The notes beneath the pieces are model-generated. The model made no database searches, was not told the origin of the DNA, and saw only the letters and a program-made list of their open reading frames with translations. The translations under genes were made by a program, and so were the position numbers. Below, in pieces: positions 15,301 to 20,860 of a stretch of DNA of 24,981 nt. This stretch comes from a virus. Positions within the stretch are counted from its first letter, which is position 1, and the number at the start of each line of letters is the position of its first letter. The stretch lies in IMG/VR virus record IMGVR_UViG_3300048447_000344, positions 1-24,981 of that record. One strand, given 5' to 3'.

Positions 15301-15859
15301 CCGAACCACCAATGGCAGATTCTACTGTTGTAACAGTATCTGTATCAGTGAAACTAGATGCTAGTGTAACAACATCACCCACACGGGCAATGCTCATGTT
15401 GGTGCCTGCTTCTAGTGTGATGTCATCGTTGTTGCCACCTGAGTCGGATAGACGGATGATCTTCTGTCCACTGGTGCTACCATCTTGTGCTGAAACGCTG
15501 TATGTTGTATCTGTGTTCGGGATCGTGGTGCTCCCTCCAAGAGACACTTGCGTTCCGTTCACAGATATGCTAGAATTAACCAGTGCGGCATTCGGGATTG
15601 CCGACAGTATGTTGGTCGCACCTGAAATGGTGCAATCCTGGAAGGTTTTGTTTGTAACTACTTGAGATAGTGTGGTGTATACATCACCTGGATATGCCCA
15701 TTCAAGGGTCGATCCATTACTTTTCAAGTATTGATCAGATAAACCTGCACTACCAGAAATCGCTACTCCATTTCCAGTTAGGTCTAGGTTATCACCAGCA
15801 ACCAGTTCTTCGATTTTTCTAGAAGACTCATTGACTATAAGTGGAAAACGATTTGCCAT
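12335..15859 (-). CDS. Tail fibre protein with beta-repeat shaft and YadA-head-like repeats (1174 aa)
   Basis: The N-terminal ~110 residues (MANRFPLIVNESSRKIEELV) are of the kind that anchors cyanophage fibres. About 110-370 contains five or so ~45-residue repeats of the type 'TITEIRAGTGQTLKSGKFTLLQSGATTLTQS', a fibrous beta shaft. Two copies of the fibre motif (V)VNG(S/T)xTTx(D/N)(T/S)xxxxV(E/D)D occur at about 410 and 880. About 700-812 is a YadA-head-like region with repeats 'NTAMGNKAL', 'CTAIGYEAL', 'NTAFGYQAL', 'NVAIGSGSM'. The C-terminus shows no S74 peptidase or chaperone domain. It probably forms a trimeric fibre on the tail. It is the first gene of the minus block and has an exact late promoter but no Shine-Dalgarno; instead its leader carries ACGGCAGT, shared with the 1105-aa gene. 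Confidence 0.85.
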   Translation of the reverse strand: MANRFPLIVNESSRKIEELVAGDNLDLTGNGVAISGSAGLSDQYLKSNGSTLEWAYPGDVYTTLSQVVTNKTFQDCTISGATNILSAIPNAALVNSSISVNGTQVSLGGSTTIPNTDTTYSVSAQDGSTSGQKIIRLSDSGGNNDDITLEAGTNMSIARVGDVVTLASSFTDTDTVTTVESAIGGSAVSGQVIIDAAGFASVSQSGSTITITGSNVDTITEIRAGTGQTLKSGKFTLLQSGATTLTQSLNVGTGEEEITISSLDTITRLKGGNTGSLTSGDVTLTGGSNVTVSQNGQSIEIESTDTNTVTQVTTGTNTLSSGDFKFTAAGATNITQSTASGLTTIEISSTNDDTGASFSAGGGVLKNNTNFELKNNNNFGANTILKWDSGNAQMGNSILTDDGSTVTVTGDFVVNGSQTTLDTTTLRVEDNIIELRKGASIVGSDGGIQVNRTTDSGESVTSFIQLSWYEAGGYWRSFDGSISNRLVTETESQTLTNKSLTSPTLTSPILGNATCTTINGVEVASSANSKLTIADTKEIEFQKDLLFTSDNNAQQISVNFRLGGEVAFKSDTLASFSSTTSTQLRGLITDTTGTGSVVFQQSPIFVTSIATASTAFNLLVSGVTDLTFASAATTLDIGNTSGTTTINGDVVVEKDLTVGGTISDTITINGILNSANSDISIRGGSAAPMIVGRGGGSVATNTAMGNKALQANNAGSNCTAIGYEALFVNNSDSNTAFGYQALKINSDGEKNVAIGSGSMTLNEDGVKNVAAGMNSLQNNTVGNDNVCIGHYAGFNCLGSGNVLIGSSPDENATNVTYAPPNITGDNQLVIGSSTEAWIRGNASFDVTIPNALTVDGDTILNGSLVVNGTTTTINSNVISVDDKAIELAAVATVTFTATTTTSSTTITNILPTAGLIPGMGVTSITDGIDLGTGCTIVSITGNSAVLSNTVTGNGTASIVATGPSDVAATGGGLILKGTTDKTMIYDGSRTIKYWTFSESLELQAGKQISIANQLLLSNTDLGTSVINSSLTSVGTLTALTVDGAISLGGRVKEKVFFNYTTSLTPSSNTLTINTAGANTILGTPASSAINKWAFTSASLSNGESLTLSLILAGNTAATYGDDCSVDGVDINTGVQWSGGSPPAATSNTDILTFIIVKDNSGVTKVFGQGNTDFS
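13425..13761 (-). repeat. YadA-head-like coding repeats in the fibre gene
   Basis: Around five degenerate protein repeats of about 22-24 residues with the core N-x-A-(I/M/F)-G-x-x-(A/S)-(L/M), within residues ~700-812 of the 1174-aa fibre. In trimeric autotransporter adhesins such repeats form a left-handed beta roll in the binding head. Here they mark the likely globular or head part of the fibre. DNA repeats are diverged, so this is an old expansion. Confidence 0.7.
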
Positions 15860-15897
15860 TACTGCACTGCCGTTACGTAGGTTTTACTTCTCTCATT

Positions 15898-15905
15898 TAT
15901 TTATA
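15898..15905 (-). promoter_or_regulatory. T4-type late promoter for the fibre/virion block
   Basis: The minus strand reads an exact TATAAATA within TATAAATAAATGAG, 38 bases before the start codon of the 1174-aa fibre. The same extended string occurs before psbA on the other strand, only about 94 bases away, so late transcription is divergent here. Confidence 0.78.
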
Positions 15906-15972
15906 GAGCAGCATATTTATATTATTTGCTGTTCGTGAAAAAATGTTGAGCATTTCTACTCACCCTCAGGGG

Positions 15973-16006
15973 TTGACAAAACTTCAGAAATGAAGTATTA
16001 TAAATA
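15973..16006 (+). promoter_or_regulatory. Overlapping early (sigma-70) and late (gp55) promoters of psbA
   Basis: TTGACA (15973-15978), a 17-base spacer and TATTAT (15996-16001) form a near-consensus host-type promoter. The last three bases of TATTAT are also the first three of an exact TATAAATA late box (15999-16006). The spacer contains the perfect inverted repeat ACTTCA-GAAA-TGAAGT (15981-15996), which could be an operator. Both promoters would give a long leader (about 155-160 bases). This is the main control signal in the 310-base gap 15860-16169. Confidence 0.78.
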
Positions 16007-16017
16007 AATGAGGCAAG

Positions 16018-16121
16018 TTAAGGAACCAACACATTTCTTAATGCTTCGCAACACTCCATAAACCGAGACCTATAGGGTGTTTAAACACGTCTCTAATACC
16101 TATGACTGAGGGTGTCATAGG
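16018..16121 (+). promoter_or_regulatory. Folded psbA mRNA leader with competing hairpins
   Basis: Hairpin 1: TTAAGGAA (16018-16025) with TTTCTTAA (16034-16041). Hairpin 2: GAGAC (16065-16069) with GTCTC (16089-16093), enclosing the palindrome GTGTTTAAACAC (16077-16088). Hairpin 3: CCTATGAC (16099-16106) with GTCATAGG (16114-16121). An alternative pairing, AACACTC (16050-16056) with GGGTGTT (16075-16081), would break hairpin 2. The last part of the leader (16122-16169) looks open and has no Shine-Dalgarno before the psbA ATG. Known psbA genes are controlled at mRNA stability and translation; such a role here is inferred. Confidence 0.55.
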
Positions 16122-16169
16122 AATACTTACCAGTGTTTCCCTGCACTATTTCTAACCCTTTTCAAAACA

Positions 16170-17246
16170 ATGGCTTCAACACTTTCAAGACAACAAACAA
16201 CCCCATGGCAGAATTTCTGTGAGTGGGTGACATCAACTAACAATCGTCTCTACGTCGGTTGGTTTGGTGTACTGATGATCCCAACTCTGTTGGCGGCAAC
16301 CATCTGCTTTATCGTTGCTTTCGTAGCAGCACCCCCCGTCGATATTGACGGCATCCGTGAACCCGTCGCTGGTTCACTCATGTATGGTAACAACATCATC
16401 TCTGGTGCAGTTGTCCCATCCTCCAACGCAATTGGTCTTCACTTCTACCCCATCTGGGAAGCAGCATCACTCGATGAGTGGCTGTATAACGGTGGTCCTT
16501 TCCAACTTGTAGTATTCCACTTCCTCATTGGCATCTATGCATATATGGGACGTGAGTGGGAACTTTCCTACCGTCTAGGTATGCGCCCCTGGATCTGTGT
16601 TGCATACTCTGCTCCAGTCGCTGCAGCATCTGCTGTATTCCTGGTCTATCCTTTCGGTCAAGGTTCTTTCTCCGATGCGATGCCTTTGGGTATCAGTGGT
16701 ACATTTAACTACATGCTTGTCTTCCAAGCAGAGCACAACATTCTCATGCACCCCTTCCACATGCTCGGCGTAGCAGGTGTCTTCGGTGGTTCATTGTTCA
16801 GTGCAATGCACGGTTCATTGGTTACTTCCTCACTCGTTCGTGAAACGACTGAAACAGAATCACAGAACTATGGTTATAAGTTCGGACAAGAAGAAGAGAC
16901 ATATAACATCGTTGCAGCACATGGCTACTTCGGTCGTTTGATCTTCCAATATGCTTCATTCAATAACTCCCGCTCCTTGCACTTCTTCCTGGCAGCATGG
17001 CCTGTAGTTGGAATCTGGTTTACTGCACTGGGCGTAAGCACCATGGCATTTAACCTCAATGGATTCAACTTCAACCAGTCCATCCTCGACGGACAAGGAC
17101 GTGTCCTTAACACATGGGCCGACGTGCTCAATCGTGCAGGACTCGGAATGGAAGTCATGCACGAAAGAAATGCACATAACTTCCCGCTTGATCTTGCAGC
17201 AGCTGAGTCCACACCTGTGGCCTTGATTGCTCCATCTGTTGGTTGA
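16170..17246 (+). CDS. psbA: Photosystem II D1 protein
   Basis: 358 aa, full length and uninterrupted (no intron). D1 is the fast-turnover core of photosystem II. Seen, with standard numbers one higher than these: Tyr160 (redox TyrZ), Asp169 (Mn ligand), His189, His197 (P680 ligand), and the C-terminal NFPLDLA with processing expected after Ala343. Glu129 (standard position 130) in [12 protein letters not shown] matches the high-light form (D1:2) rather than the Gln130 form. The QEEETYN segment is normal. Phage copies replace host D1 lost to photodamage. Codon use is host-like and richer in C at third positions than in psbD. It has its own promoter, structured leader and terminator; the divergent neighbour is the fibre block. 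Confidence 0.99.
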   Translation: MASTLSRQQTTPWQNFCEWVTSTNNRLYVGWFGVLMIPTLLAATICFIVAFVAAPPVDIDGIREPVAGSLMYGNNIISGAVVPSSNAIGLHFYPIWEAASLDEWLYNGGPFQLVVFHFLIGIYAYMGREWELSYRLGMRPWICVAYSAPVAAASAVFLVYPFGQGSFSDAMPLGISGTFNYMLVFQAEHNILMHPFHMLGVAGVFGGSLFSAMHGSLVTSSLVRETTETESQNYGYKFGQEEETYNIVAAHGYFGRLIFQYASFNNSRSLHFFLAAWPVVGIWFTALGVSTMAFNLNGFNFNQSILDGQGRVLNTWADVLNRAGLGMEVMHERNAHNFPLDLAAAESTPVALIAPSVG

Positions 17247-17269
17247 TCACTCAACCTGTGGTATAATTC

Positions 17270-17297
17270 AGGGGTCATTACGACCCCTATTTTTTTC
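17270..17297 (+). terminator. Rho-independent terminator after psbA
   Basis: AGGGGTC (17270-17276) pairs with GACCCCT (17282-17288), with a 5-base loop ATTAC, then a T-run 17290-17296. It lies 23 bases after the psbA stop. An isolated TATAAT (17262-17267) sits just before it, with only a weak -35 candidate (TTGGTT, 17239-17244). Confidence 0.88.
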
Positions 17298-17336
17298 TTT
17301 ATTATTGTAAAGTTTTATGTCTAAGGTAAATAAAAA

Positions 17337-18392
17337 ATGACAACAAGTACACTAACAACACCAACGAGGGGGTGGTTCGATGTCCTGGATGACTGGGTTA
17401 AACGCGATCGTTTTGTCTTTGTGGGCTGGTCTGGACTCCTACTTCTTCCCACTGCTTATCTGGCCATTGGTGGCTGGCTTACTGGCACGACTTTTGTTAC
17501 AAGTTGGTACACCCACGGTCTTGCTAGTTCCTATCTTGAGGGTGCTAACTTTCTCACAGCAGCTGTCTCGACGCCTGCTGATGCTATGGGTCATTCTCTT
17601 CTTTTACTTTGGGGTCCTGAGTCTCAAGGCGACTTCCAACGCTGGTGCCAACTTGGAGGGCTTTGGTCCTTTGTTGCTCTCCACGGTGCCTTTGCTCTAA
17701 TTGGATTCATGCTACGTCAGTTTGAACTGGCACGTCTTATTGGTATTCGTCCTTACAATGCTATTGCGTTTTCTGGTCCTATTGCTGTTTTTGTCAGCGT
17801 ATTCCTTATCTATCCACTGGGTCAATCTTCATGGTTCTTTGCACCTAGTTTCGGGGTAGCAGCAATCTTTAGATTCCTATTGTTCCTGCAAGGTTTCCAC
17901 AATTGGACGCTTAATCCGTTCCATATGATGGGTGTAGCAGGTATCCTTGGTGGTGCATTGCTCTCAGCAATCCATGGTGTCACAGTTGAAAATACATTAT
18001 ATGAAGATGGAGAACAAGCAAACACCTTTAAGGCATTTGATTCCACTCAAGAAGAAGAGACGTATTCGATGGTTACAGCGAATCGTTTTTGGTCACAAAT
18101 CTTCGGCATTGCGTTTAGCAATAAGCGTTGGTTGCATTTCTTTATGCTGTTTGTTCCTGTCATGGGTCTCTGGGTCTCAAGTATTGGCATCATTGGGCTT
18201 GCTCTTAATCTTCGTGCTTATGATTTTGTAAGTCAGGAGATTAGAGCAGCAGAAGATCCTGAGTTCGAGACGTTCTATACAAAGAACATCCTATTGAACG
18301 AAGGACTACGTGCATGGATGGCACCTGCTGATCAACCACATGAAAATTTTATATTTCCAGAGGAAGTATTGCCACGTGGAAATGCACTTTGA
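17337..18392 (+). CDS. psbD: Photosystem II D2 protein
   Basis: 351 aa, the standard length. Five-helix reaction-centre protein partnering D1. Visible: Tyr159 (TyrD, 160 in standard numbering) in FLIYPLG, His196 (P680 chlorophyll ligand, standard 197) in NPFHMMG, His213 (non-haem iron/quinone ligand, standard 214) in SAIHGVT, and the conserved ending [12 protein letters not shown]. Known in cyanophages together with psbA, where it supports photosystem II repair. A short AAGG (17323-17326) lies 10 bases before the ATG. No strong promoter is seen between the psbA terminator and the gene, so partial read-through or a weak promoter is needed. Its third codon positions are rich in T, unlike psbA. 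Confidence 0.99.
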   Translation: MTTSTLTTPTRGWFDVLDDWVKRDRFVFVGWSGLLLLPTAYLAIGGWLTGTTFVTSWYTHGLASSYLEGANFLTAAVSTPADAMGHSLLLLWGPESQGDFQRWCQLGGLWSFVALHGAFALIGFMLRQFELARLIGIRPYNAIAFSGPIAVFVSVFLIYPLGQSSWFFAPSFGVAAIFRFLLFLQGFHNWTLNPFHMMGVAGILGGALLSAIHGVTVENTLYEDGEQANTFKAFDSTQEEETYSMVTANRFWSQIFGIAFSNKRWLHFFMLFVPVMGLWVSSIGIIGLALNLRAYDFVSQEIRAAEDPEFETFYTKNILLNEGLRAWMAPADQPHENFIFPEEVLPRGNAL

Positions 18393-18504
18393 ATATGTCT
18401 TAGCATGGGTTGCACTCATTATTATCTACTTTGTTACTCAAAATCCTGACGATGATGATGATCAAGATGGTGGTATGATGGTCCCATCGTATCAAGGAAA
18501 CTAA
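18382..18504 (+). CDS. 40-aa acidic membrane microprotein after psbD
   Basis: ATG 18382 overlaps the psbD stop by 11 bases. The product starts [21 protein letters not shown], one transmembrane helix, followed by an acidic run of five aspartates and the tail [11 protein letters not shown]. Likely N-out/C-in single-pass protein. Tight coupling to psbD suggests a role in the thylakoid membrane or in the same expression unit, but no family is recognised. An in-frame upstream ATG (18310) would lie inside psbD and is rejected. Confidence 0.65.
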   Translation: MHFEYVLAWVALIIIYFVTQNPDDDDDQDGGMMVPSYQGN

Positions 18505-18506
18505 CT

Positions 18507-18545
18507 ATGAAGCGATTACTTAAACCTAATCGCTTCACTAAATAA
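18507..18545 (+). other. Possible 12-codon leader ORF coinciding with a hairpin
   Basis: ATG 18507 to TAA 18543-18545 would encode MKRLLKPNRFTK. AAGGA (18494-18498) precedes the ATG by 8 bases, an ideal spacing. The ORF coincides with the perfect inverted repeat at 18508-18537. Peptides this short arise by chance, so it is offered only as a candidate leader peptide. Confidence 0.25.
18508..18537. repeat. 11-bp perfect inverted repeat (hairpin) after the psbD unit
   Basis: TGAAGCGATTA (18508-18518) and TAATCGCTTCA (18527-18537) are exact inverted copies with an 8-base loop. No T-run follows on either strand, so it does not look like a simple terminator. An mRNA 3'-end stabiliser, a processing site or a protein-binding palindrome are all possible. 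Confidence 0.75.
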
Positions 18546-18564
18546 AACAAATCTTAAATTTATT

Positions 18565-18786
18565 ATGTCTTGCAATCTTCGAGTTAAAATGTTAGATGCT
18601 CTACTTGCTGATGCCCAAGGTAATATTGCCAAAGCAAAAGCAAACGTAGAAGTATACCTACACAATCCTGTTGGTATTGGTGAGCACCCTGATGTGCTTG
18701 CTGCTATTCAAGAGCAGGTAGATATTATTGCTCATGAACAAGAGCGTATTGAAGTTATTCAGAATCACTTTAGTGAACATGAGTAG
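18565..18786 (+). CDS. Small helical cyanophage protein, unknown function
   Basis: 73 aa starting MSCNLRVKMLDALLADAQGN. It is almost entirely helical with heptad-like leucine/alanine spacing, and the middle reads VYLHNPVGIGEHPDV before a second acidic helix (IQEQVDIIAHEQERI). This arrangement recalls a short protein common in T4-like cyanophages, with no assigned function. The last 8 bases overlap the Cys-rich microgene that follows. No clear Shine-Dalgarno. Confidence 0.68.
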   Translation: MSCNLRVKMLDALLADAQGNIAKAKANVEVYLHNPVGIGEHPDVLAAIQEQVDIIAHEQERIEVIQNHFSEHE

Positions 18787-18856
18787 AGGATGCTGTGGTG
18801 CTGGGTGTCGCGACTGCCCGTTCAGACCACCTCCTAAACCGACCACCACTCCTTGA
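18779..18856 (+). CDS. 25-aa cysteine-rich microprotein (CC-x3-C-x2-C)
   Basis: ATG 18779 overlaps the upstream stop; the stop TGA 18854-18856 lies within the following terminator/promoter. Residues 1-15 read MSRGCCGAGCRDCPF: four cysteines in CC-x3-C-x2-C spacing followed by Pro, then a proline/threonine tail. The motif resembles the 'CCGxGCxxCPY' core of small bacterial DUF5522-type proteins, so a zinc- or iron-sulphur-binding knuckle is plausible. Function unknown. A very short product, supported by the ordered cysteines and the 8-base overlap. Confidence 0.55.
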   Translation: MSRGCCGAGCRDCPFRPPPKPTTTP

Positions 18857-18871
18857 CAGGGGTGGTTTTTT
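18845..18871 (+). terminator. Rho-independent terminator whose loop is a -35 box
   Basis: ACCACTCC (18845-18852) pairs with GGGGTGGT (18859-18866; one G-T pair), followed by TTTTT (18867-18871). The 6-base loop is exactly TTGACA. It ends the psbD-side transcript and overlaps the last codons of the Cys-rich gene. Confidence 0.82.
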
Positions 18872-18881
18872 ATTGTATAAT
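18853..18881 (+). promoter_or_regulatory. Consensus sigma-70 promoter embedded in terminator, drives the pur operon
   Basis: TTGACA (18853-18858), a 17-base spacer and TATAAT (18876-18881): 12 of 12 consensus positions. The -35 box is the terminator loop and the spacer holds the 3' stem arm and U-tract. The predicted start is near 18888, which is the A of the first ATG of the next gene. It would drive the 17-gene plus-strand chain with purS, purC and purM. Confidence 0.85.
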
Positions 18882-18887
18882 GACTTC

Positions 18888-19067
18888 ATGGCAAATATAG
18901 GTATGGACAAAATTGACACCCAAGGCATGAGTCTTCCTGGCAAATCAAAGAAACCAAGTAGATATGATCCTATGCCAGTAAAGCATCGTACAATCTTCAC
19001 GCCAGAAGAACGCATAGAATTGAAACAAATTATTCATGAAGCACTTGACGAGAGAGAACAAGCATGA
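18888..19067 (+). CDS. 59-aa hypothetical protein at the head of the pur operon
   Basis: Begins MANIGMDKIDTQGMSLPGK; the middle is basic (KSKKPSRYDPMPVKHR) and the end is an acidic helix (TPEERIELKQIIHEALDEREQA). ATG 18888 falls at the predicted transcription start, so translation from it would be leaderless; ATG 18903 or 18927 are alternatives, the latter with AAGG 4 bases before it. No family recognised. The last four bases (ATGA) overlap purS, implying coupling. Confidence 0.62.
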   Translation: MANIGMDKIDTQGMSLPGKSKKPSRYDPMPVKHRTIFTPEERIELKQIIHEALDEREQA

Positions 19068-19339
19068 AGTTTAAAGCATTAGTATTCATCCGACTACGAT
19101 CACAGGTAGATGACTCACCAGGTAATGCTGTGAGAGATGGTAGTAGACGATTGTCTGAGTTGGACATCAAGAAACTTAGACTTGGTAAGGTCATTGATAT
19201 TTGGTTGGAAGCAGAGAGCAGAGAGTATGCCGAGAAAGAAATTGAAATGCTTTCTGATCGTTTCTATGCCAATACAGTCATGGAAGACTGGGACTATGAA
19301 TTGACTGAGATTGAAACTTTTCCACCAGGTATTGAATAA
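19064..19339 (+). CDS. purS: PurS, small subunit of FGAM synthase
   Basis: 91 aa, a little longer than bacterial PurS (about 80-85). Seen: start MKFKALVFIRLRSQVDDSPGN, the family pattern of a first strand, 'D..GNAV' and a helix; then LRLGKVIDIWLEAE and a second helix, ending in ANTVMEDWDYE, which matches the family's 'NPVIEDY'. PurS holds PurL and PurQ together in phosphoribosylformylglycinamidine synthase (step four of purine synthesis). PurL and PurQ are not in the window, so the protein would work with host subunits or phage genes elsewhere. Confidence 0.85.
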   Translation: MKFKALVFIRLRSQVDDSPGNAVRDGSRRLSELDIKKLRLGKVIDIWLEAESREYAEKEIEMLSDRFYANTVMEDWDYELTEIETFPPGIE

Positions 19340-19533
19340 TGGAATTTAACACACCAGGATCCAATAAGAGTTGGATGGACGATGGATTCAAGAAGTATGC
19401 TGCTGAATGGCAACTCAATAATATTGAGAAACTATTGGATGCTAAGGTAGAACGCTGCCATGTATACAACAGTGACGACCGAGATGTAGTATATAATCAA
19501 ATTACTATTACATACAAAATGGAGGATGATTAA
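19339..19533 (+). CDS. Small hypothetical protein between purS and purC
   Basis: 64 aa. Starts MEFNTPGSNKSWMDDGFKKY with a helix (AAEWQLNNIEKLLDA) and a beta hairpin (VERCHVYNSDDRDVVYNQITITYKMEDD). It shares one base with the stop before it and one with purC after it (TAATG on both sides), so it is translated with the purine genes. No family recognised. Confidence 0.65.
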   Translation: MEFNTPGSNKSWMDDGFKKYAAEWQLNNIEKLLDAKVERCHVYNSDDRDVVYNQITITYKMEDD

Positions 19534-20231
19534 TGGAAATAATTGTAGAGGGTAAGGTCAAGACTGTTTACCAAGGTGATGATGCTGATCGTGTCATCAT
19601 TGAGTATCACGATAAAGTGACAGCAGGCAACGGTGAGATGGTTGATCATCCATTGGGTAAAGGATCTCTATGTTGTACTATCTCATCTGTTATCTTTGAG
19701 AAACTTGCCAAGGAACATGTTCCTAATCACTACATCAATATGGTTGGTGCTAACAAGATGATTTGCAAGAAAGTAGACATCGTTCCTCTGGAAGTTATCT
19801 GTCGTAATCGTGCTGCTGGATCTATTGTTCGTGAGACAACGCTACAAGAAGGTTATTCTCTACCACATCCTATTGTTGAGTTCTTTCTTAAAGATGATAG
19901 CAAGCATGACCCTTTACTAACTAAAGATCGTGTGCGTCTGATGGGATATGATCCTGAACCTTTTATTGACTTGACTCTACGTATCAATGACATCCTCCGT
20001 TCATTGTTCTACATCTTAGGTATTGATCTGGTTGACTTTAAAGTTGAGTACGGATACACTGCTCATGGTGAGTTGCTACTTGCTGATGAGATCAGTCCTG
20101 ATAGTATGAGACTATGGAAGATTGGTAGCGATGAACGATTCGATAAGGATCTATTCAGAAACGATGAAGGTGATATTGTCCCTGCTTATCGTCAAATCCT
20201 TGATAAACTGCAACCACTTGCAATCCAATGA
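19533..20231 (+). CDS. purC: SAICAR synthetase (PurC)
   Basis: 232 aa, near the usual bacterial length (about 235-240). Seen: EGKVKTVYQGDD near the N-terminus (ATP-binding P-loop-like KxK), DKVTAGNGEM, PLEVICRNRAAGSIVR (85-100), the signature LLADEISPDSMRLW at about 182-195 (family: ADEISPDxxR), and the acidic end. Reaction: CAIR plus aspartate and ATP to SAICAR. Bacterial-type, single-domain. It sits in an overlapping gene chain with purS and purM, feeding phage nucleotide demand together with talC-derived ribose. Confidence 0.95.
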   Translation: MEIIVEGKVKTVYQGDDADRVIIEYHDKVTAGNGEMVDHPLGKGSLCCTISSVIFEKLAKEHVPNHYINMVGANKMICKKVDIVPLEVICRNRAAGSIVRETTLQEGYSLPHPIVEFFLKDDSKHDPLLTKDRVRLMGYDPEPFIDLTLRINDILRSLFYILGIDLVDFKVEYGYTAHGELLLADEISPDSMRLWKIGSDERFDKDLFRNDEGDIVPAYRQILDKLQPLAIQ

Positions 20232-20500
20232 AACATCACATCCCCGATGAGATTAGAAAACTTGGTTTCGATTGCTTTAGAAGTTTGAATGCTGCTGAGA
20301 GAGCAGTTGTTCTTCTTGGTGAAGATGAGTATCGTAAGTCATTAGACCTTGATAACGATGATGCTCCCTGTTGGAAGATACCCAGTGGAGAGTCAACTAC
20401 CTTTGTTGGTTGGAACCCCATGTGTATCCCTACAATGGATTACATCGTATGGAAACTAAAACGTCGTGAACAAATTGCTAAAGGTGAAATCATTGGATAA
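20228..20500 (+). CDS. Hypothetical protein after purC
   Basis: 90 aa, starting MKHHIPDEIRKLGFDCFRSL and containing NAAERAVVLLGEDEYRKSL, then PSGESTTFVGWNPMCIPTMDY and a basic helix (VWKLKRREQIAKGE). ATGA overlap with purC. The conserved-looking W/P/C segment (VGWNPMCIPT) suggests a folded domain, but no family is recognised. Confidence 0.63.
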   Translation: MKHHIPDEIRKLGFDCFRSLNAAERAVVLLGEDEYRKSLDLDNDDAPCWKIPSGESTTFVGWNPMCIPTMDYIVWKLKRREQIAKGEIIG

Positions 20501-20663
20501 GTTATCTAAAGATGAGATGAGATCTAAGATCAAAGAATTCTCTACACTTCTTAAAAGTCAAAGAGAACACTGGGATAAGGAAGACAAGATTGGATTCACC
20601 TATTCTTGTGACCTTATCTCACAATCACTTATTACATTATACATTCGCTTAGGAAGAGACTAA
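20493..20663 (+). CDS. Small helical hypothetical protein (TTG start proposed)
   Basis: 56 aa if TTG 20493 is the start. AAAGGTG (20480-20486) lies 6 bases before it and the overlap with the upstream gene is 8 bases, as elsewhere in this operon. In-frame GTG codons at 20466 and 20484 are alternatives (65 and 59 aa). The product reads (M)DKLSKDEMRSKIKEFSTLLK, then HWDKEDKIGFTYSCDLISQS, two amphipathic helices. No family recognised. Confidence 0.58.
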   Translation: MDKLSKDEMRSKIKEFSTLLKSQREHWDKEDKIGFTYSCDLISQSLITLYIRLGRD

Positions 20664-20860
20664 TGGCACTATCTGACTCAGTTCAAAACTCACTTGATGG
20701 TGCAGAATCATCACTACGCAATGCCCTGGCATTTGCTGCCAGACAAGAACGTCCCATTGTTTGTACCCAAATTTCCAAGATGATTTCTGACATTGAGAGT
20801 ATCGGAACAATGGACGAACTTCTTGACACACTTACAGACCTTTCTGATAAAAATAAGTAA
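20663..20860 (+). CDS. Small helical hypothetical protein before purM
   Basis: 65 aa: MALSDSVQNSLDGAESSLRN, then ALAFAARQERPIVCTQISKM and an acidic helix (DIESIGTMDELLDTLTDLSDKNK). Predicted all-helical. It shares one base with the stop before it and one base with purM (TAATG). No family recognised; conserved-looking small proteins are typical of this part of cyanophage genomes. Confidence 0.65.
   Translation: MALSDSVQNSLDGAESSLRNALAFAARQERPIVCTQISKMISDIESIGTMDELLDTLTDLSDKNK

Noticed and set aside
12465-15665. Several long plus-strand ORFs opposite the 1174-aa fibre gene (for example 12924-13490, 13740-14201, 15312-15665)
   Set aside because: They are antisense shadows of a gene made of T-, S-, G- and N-rich repeats, give V/P-rich low-complexity proteins, lack ribosome sites and would be read into the late fibre transcript.
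17239-17267. Promoter for psbD overlapping the end of psbA (TTGGTT-N17-TATAAT)
   Set aside because: The -35 box matches only half of consensus, and the transcript would run straight into the psbA terminator hairpin; kept only as a weak possibility.
17247-17336. Antisense RNA promoter downstream of psbA, as reported for the CfrI RNA of another cyanophage
   Set aside because: No credible -35/-10 pair on the minus strand in this gap; psbA here also has no intron.
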